Positions 1 to 14,046 of a stretch of 64,000 nt of DNA are shown one piece after another. Origin of the DNA: Batillaria attramentaria (lineage: Eukaryota > Mollusca > Gastropoda > Batillariidae); assembly GCA_018292915.2 (NCBI GenBank), contig JACVVK020000166.1, positions 1,002,501 to 1,066,500 of the forward strand, in the 5' to 3' direction. The position numbers and the translations under genes are program-made. The notes under the pieces are model-generated. The model had not been told where the DNA came from and did not search any database. It saw nothing but the letters and a program-made list of their open reading frames with translations. Each line of letters begins with the position of its first letter. Position 1 is the first letter of the stretch.

Positions 1-290
1 CTTTTCGGAAAAATTTGGCACAAATGATATGTACGAAATCCTGTGTTTTTCCCCAAGTATTTACAAAATACAAATTCCAGAACGTTTTTAGTAGTAAGCG
101 TGCACTTATATTTAGTATGTATGCCACTTGCCAGCTTATCATTATTATCATTATTCAGGCCAATTTGCCATGTCCTACATTTCACTACGGAATTAGCACA
201 CTAATAATAATAATGCATCAACGAAGATGTCAGACGATCGCCTATGATTACAAACATACACAAATCTAAAACAGTGTGCAGAATGTAACT

Positions 291-322
<32 letters not shown>

Positions 323-566
323 TATCTGTGTGTGTCTACGTGCGTGTGTATCTACGTGCGTGTGTGTGTGTATGGGGAAAAACCTACCAGACACCCCACG
401 ACCACTACCAGCGCGTTACAAAGGGGTGGTCTTGCACCTAATGTTGTGACTGGCACAGTACTGTCGATATGATTGATACGCTGGCACGGGCCATTCAGGC
501 AAATCGGAGTAACGGGACCCTACACGCGGCGCAAAATGTCTGTCGCCGATCTCCTCTGAATATATC
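1..566. other. Gene-free flank with short microsatellite
   Basis: I see no supportable exon here. The only structure is a compound simple repeat at about 292-372, (GA)n passing into (GT)n with two 'TCTACGTGCGTGTGT'-like units. Short open frames over 469-723 belong to the inverted repeat that starts at 567. Confidence 0.6.
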
Positions 567-1818
567 CCGGTGTAGCATCCGGTCCGGTCCCCCCTCTGAA
601 GCAGTCCCCGGGGGACCAATTCGTGGCAAAAACTGCTCTATAATGGTCCCCCCCTTAGACATCCAGCCTCGTTTTCGACTGGTCCCCCTGGGCGATTTTG
701 GTCCCCCCTCGCATCCAAAATAGGCCCCCTCTCGAACTGGTCCCCCTCTTTTCTAACCAATGTAGAGCTATGTCAGTATTTATTTTTAACTTTATTGTTA
801 CAAAACTTTATTGTCCCCAAAAGCACAGGGCCATAGGAACATTTTTTTTCTTTTTTTTCCGATTTATGTGCTTGTTGTTATTTTTGTGTGTGTGAGATAT
901 ATTTGTTTGGTTGTGTTCTTGTTTCTTTCAGTTGTTTTTTTTGCATTGGTTCTTTTTTGCTGTCCACATTTCCTGTCATTTTTTTTAAAACTGGAAATAG
1001 CATTTAGAGAATAACATCAAAGACCAAGTATCTAATATTTTCTATACAACGCCATAGAAAAAATATTTCTTCAAAATTAAGTAAGTGTCCATGACATGAA
1101 AACTAGTTGCCACCTTTGGCTTTCAGCGTACTTCAAGTAGACAGTCAAGACTGAGTACCAGTGTCTCAAATCATGACCCTTGAAACAACAAAAACAGCAG
1201 AAGACTAACAGTTCTGGTCTAAGGAGTGACACAAAAACAGGAGCAAAGTGATGTCCAAGATTCATTATATAAATTACTCTGTCTGTTTTCAATGGGGCCG
1301 ATTGCCAAACTGGCCCGTATTTCAGCCACCTAGGTTGTCGGCCTGGAGCCTCTCTTGTGAACACATACACGGGCGTGTCCAACAGGGTGGCTGCAGCAAA
1401 TATCTCAACCTCGGTGGCCCAAGTACGGAATGAATTGTCGTGTACTTATAATTATAGGCATGTTTGACACGAGTCACGTGACGTGTCAAGAAGCGTGGCG
1501 ACCGTTTTCTCATCCCACAAAAAGAAAAGAAAAGAGAAAACAAATCTAAACTTTTAAAAGTGATTTAACTTCGTAGATTTGCCGTTCTATGTAGCCTATA
1601 CTTTTGTTTTTTAGTGGCGACCGTTTTCTCATCCCACAAAAAAAAAAAGAAAAGAGAAAATAAAAAACAAAAGTATAGGCTACATAGAACGGCAAATCTA
1701 CGAAGTTAAATCACTTTTAAAAGTTTAGATTTGACACTGTAACCTTGACCCAGTTCAAGATCATCTTGAATAACATCTCTGTACAAAAATGAAAATAATT
1801 ATACATATAACGAAAGAG

Positions 1819-1865
<47 letters not shown>

Positions 1866-1981
1866 TGTGTGTTTGCGTGCGTGCGTGAGTGAGTGAGTGT
1901 GCACGCGTGCGTGCGTGCGTGCATAATGTGTGTGTGTGTGTGTGTGTTTGAGAGATGGGGGGAGGAGAGAAAGTGTGGGGG

Positions 1982-2039
<58 letters not shown>

Positions 2040-2318
2040 GAGAGAGATCCAGAGTCACGTTTTCTACTGAGTTGACACACACTATAACAATAAAGTTAAA
2101 AATAAATACTGACATAGCTCTACATTGGTTAGAAAAGAGGGGGACCAGTTCGAGAGGGGGCCTATTTTGGATGCGAGGGGGGACCAAAATCGCCCAGGGG
2201 GACCAGTCGAAAACGAGGCTGGATGTCTAAGGGGGGACCATTATAGAGCAGTTTTTGCCACGAATTGGTCCCCCGGGGGACTGCTTCAGAGGGGGGACCG
2301 GACCGGATCCTACACCGG
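567..2318. repeat. Nested fold-back (inverted repeat) element, 234-bp outer arms
   Basis: The 234 bp at 567-800 recur as a near-perfect reverse complement at 2085-2318. Each arm contains several GGTCCCCC (or GGGGGACC) blocks spaced some tens of bases apart. Between the arms lies a second inverted repeat (1541-1613 against 1661-1733), plus (GT)n at about 1821-1870 and (GA)n at about 1984-2040. Open frames in both arms encode the same peptide because the arms are the same sequence, so they are not taken as genes. It may be a fold-back transposon or a large MITE; no transposase is visible and I could not assign a family. Confidence 0.8.
1541..1733. repeat. Inner palindrome, 73-bp arms with duplicated spacer
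   Basis: Arms 1541-1613 and 1661-1733 are reverse complements. The 47-bp spacer (1614-1660, starting GTGGCGACCGTTTTCTCATC) is also present directly upstream at about 1495-1540. The order is therefore X-Y-X-Y', the pattern expected from fold-back replication or template switching. No coding content. Confidence 0.8.
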
Positions 2319-3078
2319 TGCTTTTCAACGCGCAGCACGGTCGAGGAGACGTCGATCCTATACGTTGCGCCCAACACCTAATAACTTCGCGTAGGACATA
2401 ATGCATTAGGGTCGGAATTTAGAGTGCTCGTCTGTACTAGCAGTAGTATCGGTGGTCCAAAGTTTCAACAGGAGACGGCTTTTTGCGAAGGTTCTTTTGC
2501 TTCTTGGAGCGAGGGGTTGAGGAGAAGGCAACGAGGCGTGTTTTATTGAAGGTATTTTGTTTGGATTTCTTCTGTGCTTAGTGTATTCCTTTTTTAAGTT
2601 GTTTCTCTATAGAGAAACAACTTTATGAGACGGGGCAGATTCTGCTACGCGCAGCAGCAAGTTTCAGTGATACAAAACAAGACTGTGACGTTTCTAACAC
2701 AATACTTACTTTCACGCACACAGTGACGTAACGAAATCTGCGTCATAGACACCTTACGTGCACACTTTGCTGCTGCGTTCTTTCCTTATAACTGAGAGTG
2801 ACGGGGTATTATTGTTACCGTTTTACTGATTGTGTATAACAAATACATTTGATCTTGCTGAGAGACAAAAATGTATAGGTATAGACAGCAACAAACTCTG
2901 ACAGACAGACAGACAGACATACACGCGCACACCTCCACCACCCCCACCACAACTATCGCTACCCTCTAAAGTAGCAATACTGTCCTTTAAAAAACGTCAA
3001 ACTGACAAAAAGTAAACGAAAAGTGCGTAGCAACAAATATCGGAGAGCGTTCAAGACCTAAATCCCATTGTGATTCTC

Positions 3079-3192
3079 TCTCTCTCTCTCTTATGTTTAG
3101 TATGTAATTAGCTTTGTAAGGTAGAAAGGACAGCTTGTAAGATAGGCAGCACTGCCTTTAAGTTCTATGCTTGAATGAACGTTTCAGTGGAT

Positions 3193-3231
<39 letters not shown>

Positions 3232-3325
3232 AGTATGTAATTGGCTTTGTAAAGTAGAAAAGACAGCTTGTAAGATAGGCAGCACTGCCTTTAAGTTCTA
3301 TGCTTGAATGAACGTTTCAGTGGAT

Positions 3326-3360
<35 letters not shown>
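3079..3360. repeat. Tandem duplication of ~134-bp unit bounded by (CT)n
   Basis: The unit starting TTTAGTATGTAATTAGCTTT at about 3096 and ending CAGTGGATCAAGCTCTCT recurs from about 3231, with only a few substitutions. The (CT)n tract at each end is longer in the second copy, so the microsatellite probably mediated the duplication. Confidence 0.8.
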
Positions 3361-3365
<5 letters not shown>

Positions 3366-3573
3366 TACGCACACCAACTCCGGAAATTTGGTTCGTGTCT
3401 GGTACACATTACCCGCGGTACCTAAAATAGCAATCAGTGTGACAGCTTCAACAATCAGAACAGGGACGTGTAATGAATTTTCTATCGGCCGTAGCACGAC
3501 ACTGTAACAGCGACACAGCACCAATGACAAGAGAAGTTGTAAGCTGTGCGGTGAAAAACGGAGAATGCGTTCG

Positions 3574-3647
<74 letters not shown>

Positions 3648-5419
3648 AGCACACACGCACGCACGTACACAGAATTTGTCTTAACAAAACGTAGAATCAA
3701 TCCAGGCATTTGATTATTTTCGCCGAATAAACTACTTTATTTGACGGCAGTCAAGCTAAATTAAATTCAGGTAATGGCTGAGTCAAAAGTAAGACAATGG
3801 GACGCTTTTGTACCGGTCCTTTTTTTCTTTCTGTTTTTTTTTTCCTTTTAATCGTTCGGTCGTTTAGTGTAATGCACTTTACAAAGACGCTGTCTCCCAG
3901 TTCAAAGCTTTTGCGGACACGTTAGCAGCATACGCTTAGTCAAGAAGAAAAGCCTTTCTATTCATTTTCAAACCGCTCATAGAAAGGCGTTGGCCCATGA
4001 AATTCAAACAGCAATAACATTTTTTCTCACATTAGAAGACTCAGACATGCATACGAATCAGGTTTTCAAAGTGTAATCACAGAGTGGGTTAAAGTGAATC
4101 TCTACCGTTTATCTATATAGAAAAAAAGGCACTGAGGATTTTTGTCTATGTCCGAACGGACTGGCATTTGTGCAAAAACACATGTAAACAAGCGCAAGGA
4201 GTGAAATTTCGTACAGCAAGGACAGCCGAGAATCAATGAACGATTTGTGAAATTTACACTACAGTCATGTTTGTGGATCCTTCCATTAATTTGTGTATAA
4301 GAAATACATATGATCTTGCTGAGAGACAGAAATGTATAGGTAGGTAAGTTAAAATCAGCAATTAATAAAATAATAATATACATCCTCCCTTCCTCCCCGA
4401 CACACACACACATACTTACATACTCTGCTGAGGAATTATTAATAGGGACCAGCCAGTAAAACTCTTTTTAACCCACATTGTTTTTAAGAGCAATCTTTTG
4501 TAAAGCCTTTCAGTAATTTCCTGTGTAACCCGTCAGTTTCACCAGTGTATATCTGTCCACCGTTTGTAAAATGTACGTGAGTGTCGGTGAGTGATTGGCG
4601 CATTGAGTTTTTTTTTTTTTTTTTTTAAAGAAATGCGCCCTACAAATACCATTTTCCTAAATTCTGAGTTTGTGGGGTTTTTTTTTTGGGGGGGGGGGAT
4701 GGGGGTGGGTAGGTGGTGGGTGGTGGGGGTGGGGGAGGGGTGGGGGAGGGGAAGGTGTGTGTGTGTGTGTGTGGGGGGGGTAATTTTAATATTCGATACA
4801 CTAATTACCAACACATGCAGAAAATCAGACATAAACGTGGATCAGAAAACTGAAGACCAAACCGATGACCGACAACCGGCGACAGTTTTACTATCCTAAG
4901 CCTGTCCTGGAAGGAGTTCCAGGCCGTCAGGCCAAACCGTCACCTACCAATTACTATACGGTAGCTTTCTCACTTCACGCACATTCTCTGTGAGAGCAAA
5001 GCAAACACACTCTGTGGCCTCTGCAACACTAGTGTTGACTCGGGGACGAGAATGTAATCCTGTAATTCTAACACGAGAGCAAGTGAGTCCGAAAGTAAAC
5101 GACATGTCTTGTTATATAGCTTTTACCTCAAGCCACACCGCTTTTGCTTAGGGACTGATTTTGAAGTTTGTTTACATTGCAATTCCTGCAGTGTCGTGTT
5201 TCGTCAGCCTGGGGTCAGTTTGCAGACGGTAGTAGTTCTCTTGTTGTCGAGGTCGAAACGGAAAGGGTCGTGAGCTTTGATGTTTTGCTCCGTGTTTGGA
5301 TATAACGCGTCAATGTCAGCTCGCAACGTATGGTGTTTTGCTACAGGGGGGGAACAATATGACTTCGCTATCGGACGCACCCCTTCATGACATATCCAGC
5401 AGATACATAGCTGTGATAA

Positions 5420-5422
<3 letters not shown>

Positions 5423-5496
<74 letters not shown>

Positions 5497-5624
5497 GATG
5501 ATGATGATGATGACGAAACTTTATTTATCAACGGTAAAAGTTTTGACAGAAATTCGCCAGTTTGCAAACTTGCCGTTGCCAATACTACAGAGACTATCTA
5601 CTAAGGAAAAAAAGGGAGCAAAAT

Positions 5625-5664
<40 letters not shown>

Positions 5665-5692
5665 AATGCTTTATTCAGTGGAGGCTCATGGC

Positions 5693-5752
<60 letters not shown>

Positions 5753-5899
5753 TGAATGAATGAATGAATGAATCTTTATTTCTCAACGGTAGAAGTTTTA
5801 ACATAAAGGTCAATTATCTAACTTGCCGTTGCTACAACTATTACACACAAAAATTACTAAATATTATTAATAAAACGTAAAACAAATCCTTCCCTGCAC

Positions 5900-5959
<60 letters not shown>

Positions 5960-5975
5960 CCGCACGAGCGCGGGC

Positions 5976-6017
<42 letters not shown>
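5423..6017. repeat. Cluster of (GA)n/(CA)n microsatellites and two retroelement tails
   Basis: Four (GA)n tracts and one (CA)n tract fall within 600 bp. The first (GA)n ends in (GATGAT)n and a later one in (AATG)n; both are followed by closely related unique sequence (CTTTATTT... ACGGTA... CTTGCCGTTGC). This is the expected look of a minus-strand retroelement family whose 3' tail seeded the microsatellite. Confidence 0.6.
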
Positions 6018-6019
<2 letters not shown>

Positions 6020-7019
6020 CCTGAAAGATCGTTCGTCCCACAGCGATTGATCGCCAGCCCAAACCGTGGGATCTCAATCAGCGTGACAGGAAAAGATAAA
6101 GCACTTGTGATCCCCAGCCAGACGATCACAGACAAAGTCCCCCACTAAATCACTCGCTGCATATCAAACGGCCCTAAACAAACACAGGCAGGGTGCACAG
6201 GATTAAACTGCAATCGCCTTGTCTTCGTATCAGCCTAATAAAAGCCCCGTACTGCATTGCTGAGCGTGGCAATGCCGCCTCTTAGTCTGCGATCAACTGT
6301 CCAGAAACGTGCGTGTAATGTAATGGTGACTAGGTAACGGTGTAGCAGAAATGGAATTGCTTCTTACAGTCTCAGTGATATTGGTTGTGTACAGAACAGT
6401 AGATTGTTTAGGTATATGCTCGAGTCAGACCACACGTGGAGTAGGAAACTGTGTTTAGATATTGCTTAGAGTGTCTGTTTGATCACGAAATTAATTAAAG
6501 AGGGATCCCACCGCGTCCTGATCATATCGCAGGACAGTTGATTTGCCACATTTTAGTTTTCCCCCTTTTTTTGGATTAACATTTTTGTCATCAAAATCAG
6601 TTCAGGATTAACATGGTCAGGAGATTGACGGCAAAATTACAATTACAATTCAAAAATTAAATATATGTATGTTCGTCTGTACTCGCTTTCCATATGTCCC
6701 TTTGATTTGTAAATTGGTGCAGACTGCTGCTGACGCGAGTCCAATGTGCACGAGGTTTAAACTAGTTTGACTTATTACATACTCAAGTACCTCAAGTGCT
6801 TTCTCGGAGCTTTTAAAACGGTTTGCTCGTGCAACATATTTGCATATCCCTTAAAATCAACAACCAAAAACACACAAACCAAAAGCACAAAACAACAAAA
6901 CAACCCACGATACAAATGAAAACAAAACAAGGACAAAACCACATAAAAAAACAGCGTTTCATATCTGGACAAGTGTAATTCCCTGTCAGTGGAAACTTTT
7001 CTTGTTTTCCTTTTTTTTG

Positions 7020-9490
<2,471 letters not shown>

Positions 9491-10150
9491 TTTCTGTACA
9501 TGGTGGTTGCATGACACAAACGCGTGCGTATGTTATTTCGAATAGCACTTGGCCTGAATGCATGCACGTATCTTTCAGATCTCTGTACAAGGTGAGAGGG
9601 ATTATATTACTTAGACATACCTGCCACAAATGCGTGCGTGTATTGTTTCGAACAGCTTCTGGTGCTTTGCACGAAAATGTCTCTTTAGTGTCTTCACATG
9701 GCCGGTGCGATAACATTGCCTAGAAATGCCTGCGACAAATGCATGCGTATATTATTTCTACAGCTTTTAGTGCCACAGACGATAATATGTGGTTTAGACG
9801 GGGAGCCCGGATAGCCGAACGATAGAGCGTTGGACTCTCAGTGCTTGGGTCGTGAGTTCGAATCCCGGCTGGGGCCAAATATTTGTGTTGGCCTTTTTTC
9901 TCGTTGCCCCTTCTTTGATATCACCCTTACGTGGTGGAAAAGGACGTTAATCTTCCAAACACCAACCCATCCACCCATCCTCTCGTTTAGCCTACTGTAC
10001 ATAGCGGTTGCGATTAAATTGCCTAGAAATGCACGCGTATATTATATCGAACAGCTTCTAGTGCTATACATGAAAATATCTGTTTAGGATTTCTGTACGT
10101 GGTAGTTGCGATTACATTACCGTGTACTGCTTGCCACAAATGCGGTGTGA
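9491..10150. repeat. Degenerate satellite (~90-110-bp unit) interrupted by a SINE
   Basis: Blocks beginning like TTTCTGTACATGGTGGTTGC recur at about 9491, 9580, 9691, 9991 and 10091. Each is followed by a version of TGCCACAAATGCGTGCGTATA and ATTTCGAACAGCTTCTGGTG. The third-to-fourth interval is long only because a SINE (about 9800-9980) sits inside it; removing the SINE restores a spacing near 110 bp. Short reading frames here are incidental. Confidence 0.75.
9800..9980 (+). mobile_element. tRNA-Arg(TCT)-derived SINE, copy 1
   Basis: The head is tRNA-like: an A-box region (ACGATAGAGCG), an anticodon-arm remnant (TTGGACT...), then B box GAGTTCGAATCCCGG. It is followed by the body shared with the copies at 13562 and 59293 (GGGGCCAAATATTTGTG..., TTTGATATCACCC..., GTGGTGGAAAAGG). 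It lies within the satellite, and GTTTAG at both edges (about 9792 and 9985) may be a target-site duplication. Pol III promoter boxes are present but a functional tRNA fold is not expected. Confidence 0.8.
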
Positions 10151-10914
10151 GTGCAAAGATATCCTGACACATGACATGTGAGCTTACTGGTCAATAGGAG
10201 AGGAGACTAAACGGCAACAAATGTTATCTGGTCAAAGCCAGATCCTCTGTTCCTAAGGAAAACCCAACACGTCGAGCTGTCTCTAGTCTAGAACTAGGAT
10301 TTGACTGTCTCGTATATAGAACACAGAGGTGAAAAAAGTGTCAAAGATGGATTTGCGTGTTAAGAGCCCAGTGATAAAGTACTCAAAAATTAAACCGAAA
10401 ACGGAAGCGTCGTAAAACAGTTAAGGTATTGAAACCTGATCTTTACTGGTCTCTTTGTTTCCACGAAGCAGGCCTACCTCAACCTCAACACGCGTGCTCA
10501 GGGTTGGTAATATAAGGAAAAGAAAAAACACATCGCCGTTCCTTCTCTTGTAAATCATATGCTGATCTTTGCGCTGGAATCAAAGTGAGTTGTACTCCTA
10601 ATGCCTAGGTGCCATTGGGTTAAAAACTGACTGCTTCCATGCCCAGAACTAGTCACTGACATTGTAAAACAGAAAGTGGACTGCTTCTTTGCCTAGCCCT
10701 GAAAACGCTGACAGTAGAACGGGATAAATCTCAAGAGGATTTGTGTGGCAGAAACAGCCAATCCATAGTGGGGTAGCTATATCCTGACAAAGGTACAGGA
10801 AAGAAGATCAAAGAAGAGGGAAAAGTCCTCTTTCTCTTTTATCAGCCTAGATACCATTGTAGTTGCATACATTTTAAGGTGTTTGAGAGGGGTTGTTTTG
10901 TTTGCTCTGTTTCA
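10151..10914. other. Upstream region of gene A
   Basis: No protein-coding exon is visible. A polypyrimidine tract and CAG acceptor (TTTGCTCTGTTTCAG) end at about 10914, so the sequence from about 10915 is probably an internal exon carrying gene A's start codon. The upstream non-coding exon and promoter were not located. Confidence 0.4.
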
Positions 10915-10982
10915 GATGTAATGACATCTGACAACTACTGACTGCCTGGAAGTGATCTGAGTTTCAACCGAAAGTGGTTACA

Positions 10983-12082
10983 ATGTCCACGATGGCTGGA
11001 AAAGCGCTGACACAGCAGAAAAAGGCGCACGACCTGATGGCCACAGAGCTGTCCGGCCCAGGCATAAGTTACCAATGTCTGCCTGGTAAGAAAAGGTTTA
11101 CTTGGATTTGTTTCCAATGCTGTGTGAGTGTGTCGTTAGTTACCGCTTTGGGCGGTTAAGGAGCTACTTACATTTACATTGTTCTGTCGTTGAGAATATG
11201 CAAATGGTACAATAATGGAACGTATATGAGTAATTTTTCCTTTAAAATAAATCTGCCGCAAGATAGCGATATTAATACAAATCTAAGACTCGTCGAGACT
11301 TCTACGGCACGTGAATTCGAAGTGCGAACGCTATTTGAGAGGTTTTGTTTTTGTAAAAAAAAAAATACTCATGTACATACCAATATTGTACCTTTTGCAT
11401 ATTTTCAACGACAGAACAATGTGAATGTAAGTGGCTCCTTAACCGCTCAAGGCGGTAACTAACAACGCACCCAAAGACGTCACTGACGTGGTTCATGATT
11501 CATTATAGAAAGCTGCAGTCTTCTCTGTTTTCCCTCACCAGGCATGTCAGTAACAGAATCCACCTCCGCCCACCTGGAGGCGTTACCGCTGTTCAGCCGA
11601 CAAATCCTGACAGTAGAGCAACTGTCTCAGATCCAGGTGGACCCTGATATCCAGGTGGCCGTGTCTGAGTTCCTCAAAGGTCTCACCACACAGATGTTCG
11701 CTCGTATCGTTCGCAACGGGTCAAGTGAGGTAGGGTGATGAGTACAGTAGACGAGAAAAAGGTTGGCTGGTTGGTTGGTTGGTTCGGGGACTGGGGTCAA
11801 CGGCCCTTTTCCATCACTTAAAGGGTGGCTTAGAGCAAGCTCACAAGCTCGGGCAGCAGCTAAAAATCGTAAAAATCGAGCTAACGACGATGGAATTGTC
11901 AGTCCAACGTTCGATTAGCTCATATAAGTATGCCCCCCCCCCAAAAAAAAAAAAAAAAGGGAAAAAAACACAAGAAAAGAAAAATAGAGTATAAAAGAAC
12001 AAGAAGAAAAAAAATGAAAAGATAAAAGAAAAAAGGCAAAACGAAACCAAAAGAACTTAAGCATATCAATCAGTGCGCGCGC

Positions 12083-12121
<39 letters not shown>

Positions 12122-13500
12122 GGGGGGGGGGGGTACCGCAAGCATCTGCAACAGCTGATTTTTTTGTTCAGGTTGGAAGCTGGCTTGGTGCCAAGATCCA
12201 GGGAGAGAGGGACGGCTGGGCAGGGAGACTCCGAATGGCCATGGAGGAGATCGAACTGCACCGTAAAAACGCGCTGCAAGGACAGGTTCTCTTGCAGGAG
12301 ACAATGGAACAACTCAGGATGCTGGTCGACTGCTTTGAGGTTCCGGACGAGGCCAGGAGAGCTATTCCGGAGGACGACCCACTGCAGGGCGTGCAGAAAT
12401 GCGTGGAGATCATCCTGGAATGCTGCAACGCCATGATGGAAGACAGGTTCGAGTGCTGTCAGGTTCTGGAGGCTACTGATCCCATGCCTGACAGGCTGTC
12501 CAGTGTGCTTAAAATCCTGAAAACGCGCGTTGAAGATATGGAAGAAAAGAAGAACAATATAGAAAAACAGTTTGAGGATTCGACGCAAGAGAACAAAGAC
12601 TTGACACAGCGGAACGAGCATCTGCTCGACCAGGTGAACAAAGTCCAAGAGCAGACGAAAAACAGACAGACCGAGTTAGAAGCTCTGAAAACACAGCTGA
12701 AAGAACTGGATAAAGTGGTGAAGATCAGGAAGAACACAACTGCTGAAAAATGTGTGGGGACTACGCTAGATTTGTTTAAACCGTTAAACAAACCTTCCGA
12801 CACGTCACGGAGGCCGAAGACTCCCCAGAAACAGACCCAGGGGGTCAACACTGCTTTCCCGTCCCGTGAGAACATGTTCACACAGACGCTGCGCGAGCCT
12901 TCTTTCGTAGAAATCTCCGAGGAGAAGCTGAGGGTGTTGAAGGAACGTGCGCGGAAGTTGGAGAGTTCCATTCACGACGCCATCTCCAGCATGGATAGGC
13001 TGCGAAAAGGAACGTCAGTGGACAGCTCATCGTCATCACCTTCACAGTACAAACACTCCGCTGTAGTTTCCATTCCTCACGGCAGGCAGTCGAGGTCGCC
13101 GACCAAGAGCTGGATGTCAACGTCCTTCGAAGTGACGAACGCGCCTTGCTCGTCAGCCATCACAACAGTGCCAAAGCTCGGACACTTCAAAGGAGCCGAG
13201 AGGAGATGCTATTCTGAGCGTCCCCTGGGCAAAGTCACGGACGATCAGGATTCGAAGAACAAACCGGATTCTAGAAAACTCGCTAAGCCGAGGGTTGGTC
13301 AAGTTTCGAAATGCCTGAGGTGCCTGAAGCTTTTCACAAGCACCGACAATCACAAACTGGCTTGCTGTTTCCACACGAAGGGCAAGGAGAGGATGGAAGT
13401 GTACAGTGACGGTGGTCAATTGTTGAGAGTGCATTACGTGTGGAAGTGCTGTAATCAGCAGTCAGAGAGTGACGGTTGCTGTTATGGTCATCATGTGTAG
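10983..13500 (+). CDS. Gene A: coiled-coil protein with C-terminal CHORD-like zinc-binding domain (539 aa)
   Basis: Three coding exons: 10983-11085, 11542-11729, 12172-13500, all with GT-AG borders and phases 1 then 0. The start is the first ATG after an in-frame stop at 10953. Residues ~70-118 form the helical segment shared with B, C and D, ending QGERDGW (109-113 ERDGW). Residues ~205-285 are a Glu/Lys/Gln-rich coiled coil; ~290-475 is Ser/Thr/Pro-rich linker. The last ~64 residues hold CLRC-x3-F, N, C-x2-H, W-x-C-C, G-C-x2-G-x-H. This is the ligand order of CHORD domains (as in RAR1/CHORDC1), but with the stretch between WxCC and GC shortened, so the family label is inference. No CARD is present; the phase-1 end of exon 1 matches the junction that follows CARD in C-E. 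An MITE occupies intron 1, and a (GT)n-poly(G) tract ends 38 nt before exon 3. Function unknown; possibly a zinc-dependent adaptor. Confidence 0.85.
11128..11469. mobile_element. MITE-like element with ~65-bp terminal inverted repeats, in gene A intron 1
   Basis: The left arm, 11128-11193 (GTTAGTTACCGC... GTTCTGTCGTTGA), is the imperfect reverse complement of 11404-11469. The ~210 bp between them is AT-rich and non-coding. There is no transposase and no clear target-site duplication, so the superfamily is unassigned. Confidence 0.75.
12085..12133 (+). repeat. (GT)17 plus G15 upstream of gene A exon 3
   Basis: A (GT)n run (about 12085-12118) passes into 15 G (12119-12133) and ends 38 nt before the exon 3 acceptor at 12171. 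In RNA it would be a UG-repeat next to a 3' splice site. Confidence 0.85.
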
Positions 13501-13561
13501 AAGTGGTATCACACCGTCCCATCCGCCAAACACACAATGCTAACTACTGATTTTTTTTTTT

Positions 13562-13735
13562 TGAGCCGAGGTGGCTTAATGGTAGAGCGTTTGACTTCTA
13601 ATGCTCGGGTCGTGAGTTCGTATCCCGGCTGGGGCCAAATATTTGTGCTGGCTTTGTCATCGTTGCCCCGTCTTTGATATCACCCGTACGTGGTGGAAAA
13701 GGGCGTGAAACCCCCAAAACACCCACCCACCCCCT
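13562..13735 (+). mobile_element. tRNA-Arg(TCT)-derived SINE, copy 2
   Basis: Same family as the copies at 9800 and 59293: GGTGGCTTAATGGTAGAGCG (A-box arm), GACTTCTAATGCTC (the CTTCTAA anticodon loop of tRNA-Arg-TCT), B box GAGTTCGTATCCCGG with one mismatch, then body and GTGGTGGAAAAGGG tail. It begins 62 bp after gene A's stop codon, so it probably lies in the 3' UTR of gene A. Confidence 0.85.
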
Positions 13736-13749
13736 TTTTTTTTTCTCTC

Positions 13750-14046
13750 TAAACTACTTTATTACCCCTTTCGGGAAATTCGGGCTGCTTCCCCTGGGGG
13801 AAGCGCGTCGCCGCGGTGCAGCGCCACCCAATACCTATCCTATTTTTTTTACAATTTTGCTGGGATAGGAAAGCCGGATAACCCGGAGAGAAACCCCCGA
13901 TGAGCAGCCCGGTAGCCAGGAAAAACCGGTATCAAGCTCGACCTGGGCTCGAACCCACGCTTCATCGCCATGACATTGGTGACGGCCGTTCAGTAGCGCA
14001 GCGGCTAAACCCGACGCGCTGCCTATTAGACCACCGCTCACCCCCA
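13750..14046 (-). mobile_element. Second SINE family (tRNA-derived head), copy 1, minus strand
   Basis: On the minus strand the element starts at 14046 with GGTGAGCGGTGGTCTAATAG (A box), then B box GTGGGTTCGAGCCCAGG. It continues through GAAACCCCCGATGAGCAGC on the plus strand and ends in a tail with CCCTTTCGGGAAATTCG (plus strand). A close copy lies at 46655-46951 in the same orientation. It abuts the plus-strand SINE at 13562, tail to tail. Confidence 0.85.

Noticed and set aside
698..2187. Identical peptides in opposite orientation at 698-800 and 2085-2187
   Set aside because: They are the two arms of one inverted repeat and contain no recognisable domain.
2880..2925. CRISPR-like short repeats (GACAGACAGACA and others)
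   Set aside because: Simple tetranucleotide repeats without unique spacers, in a eukaryotic genome.
9800..9880. Functional tRNA gene (also at 13562 and 59293)
   Set aside because: Pol III boxes and a tRNA-Arg-like anticodon loop are present, but the acceptor stem does not pair and a common non-tRNA body follows, so these are SINEs.
12073..12171. N-terminal extension of gene A's long exon through the (GT)n
   Set aside because: Acceptor TTTTTTTGTTCAG at 12171 and the phase match to exon 2 show coding starts at 12172; the upstream frame is microsatellite.
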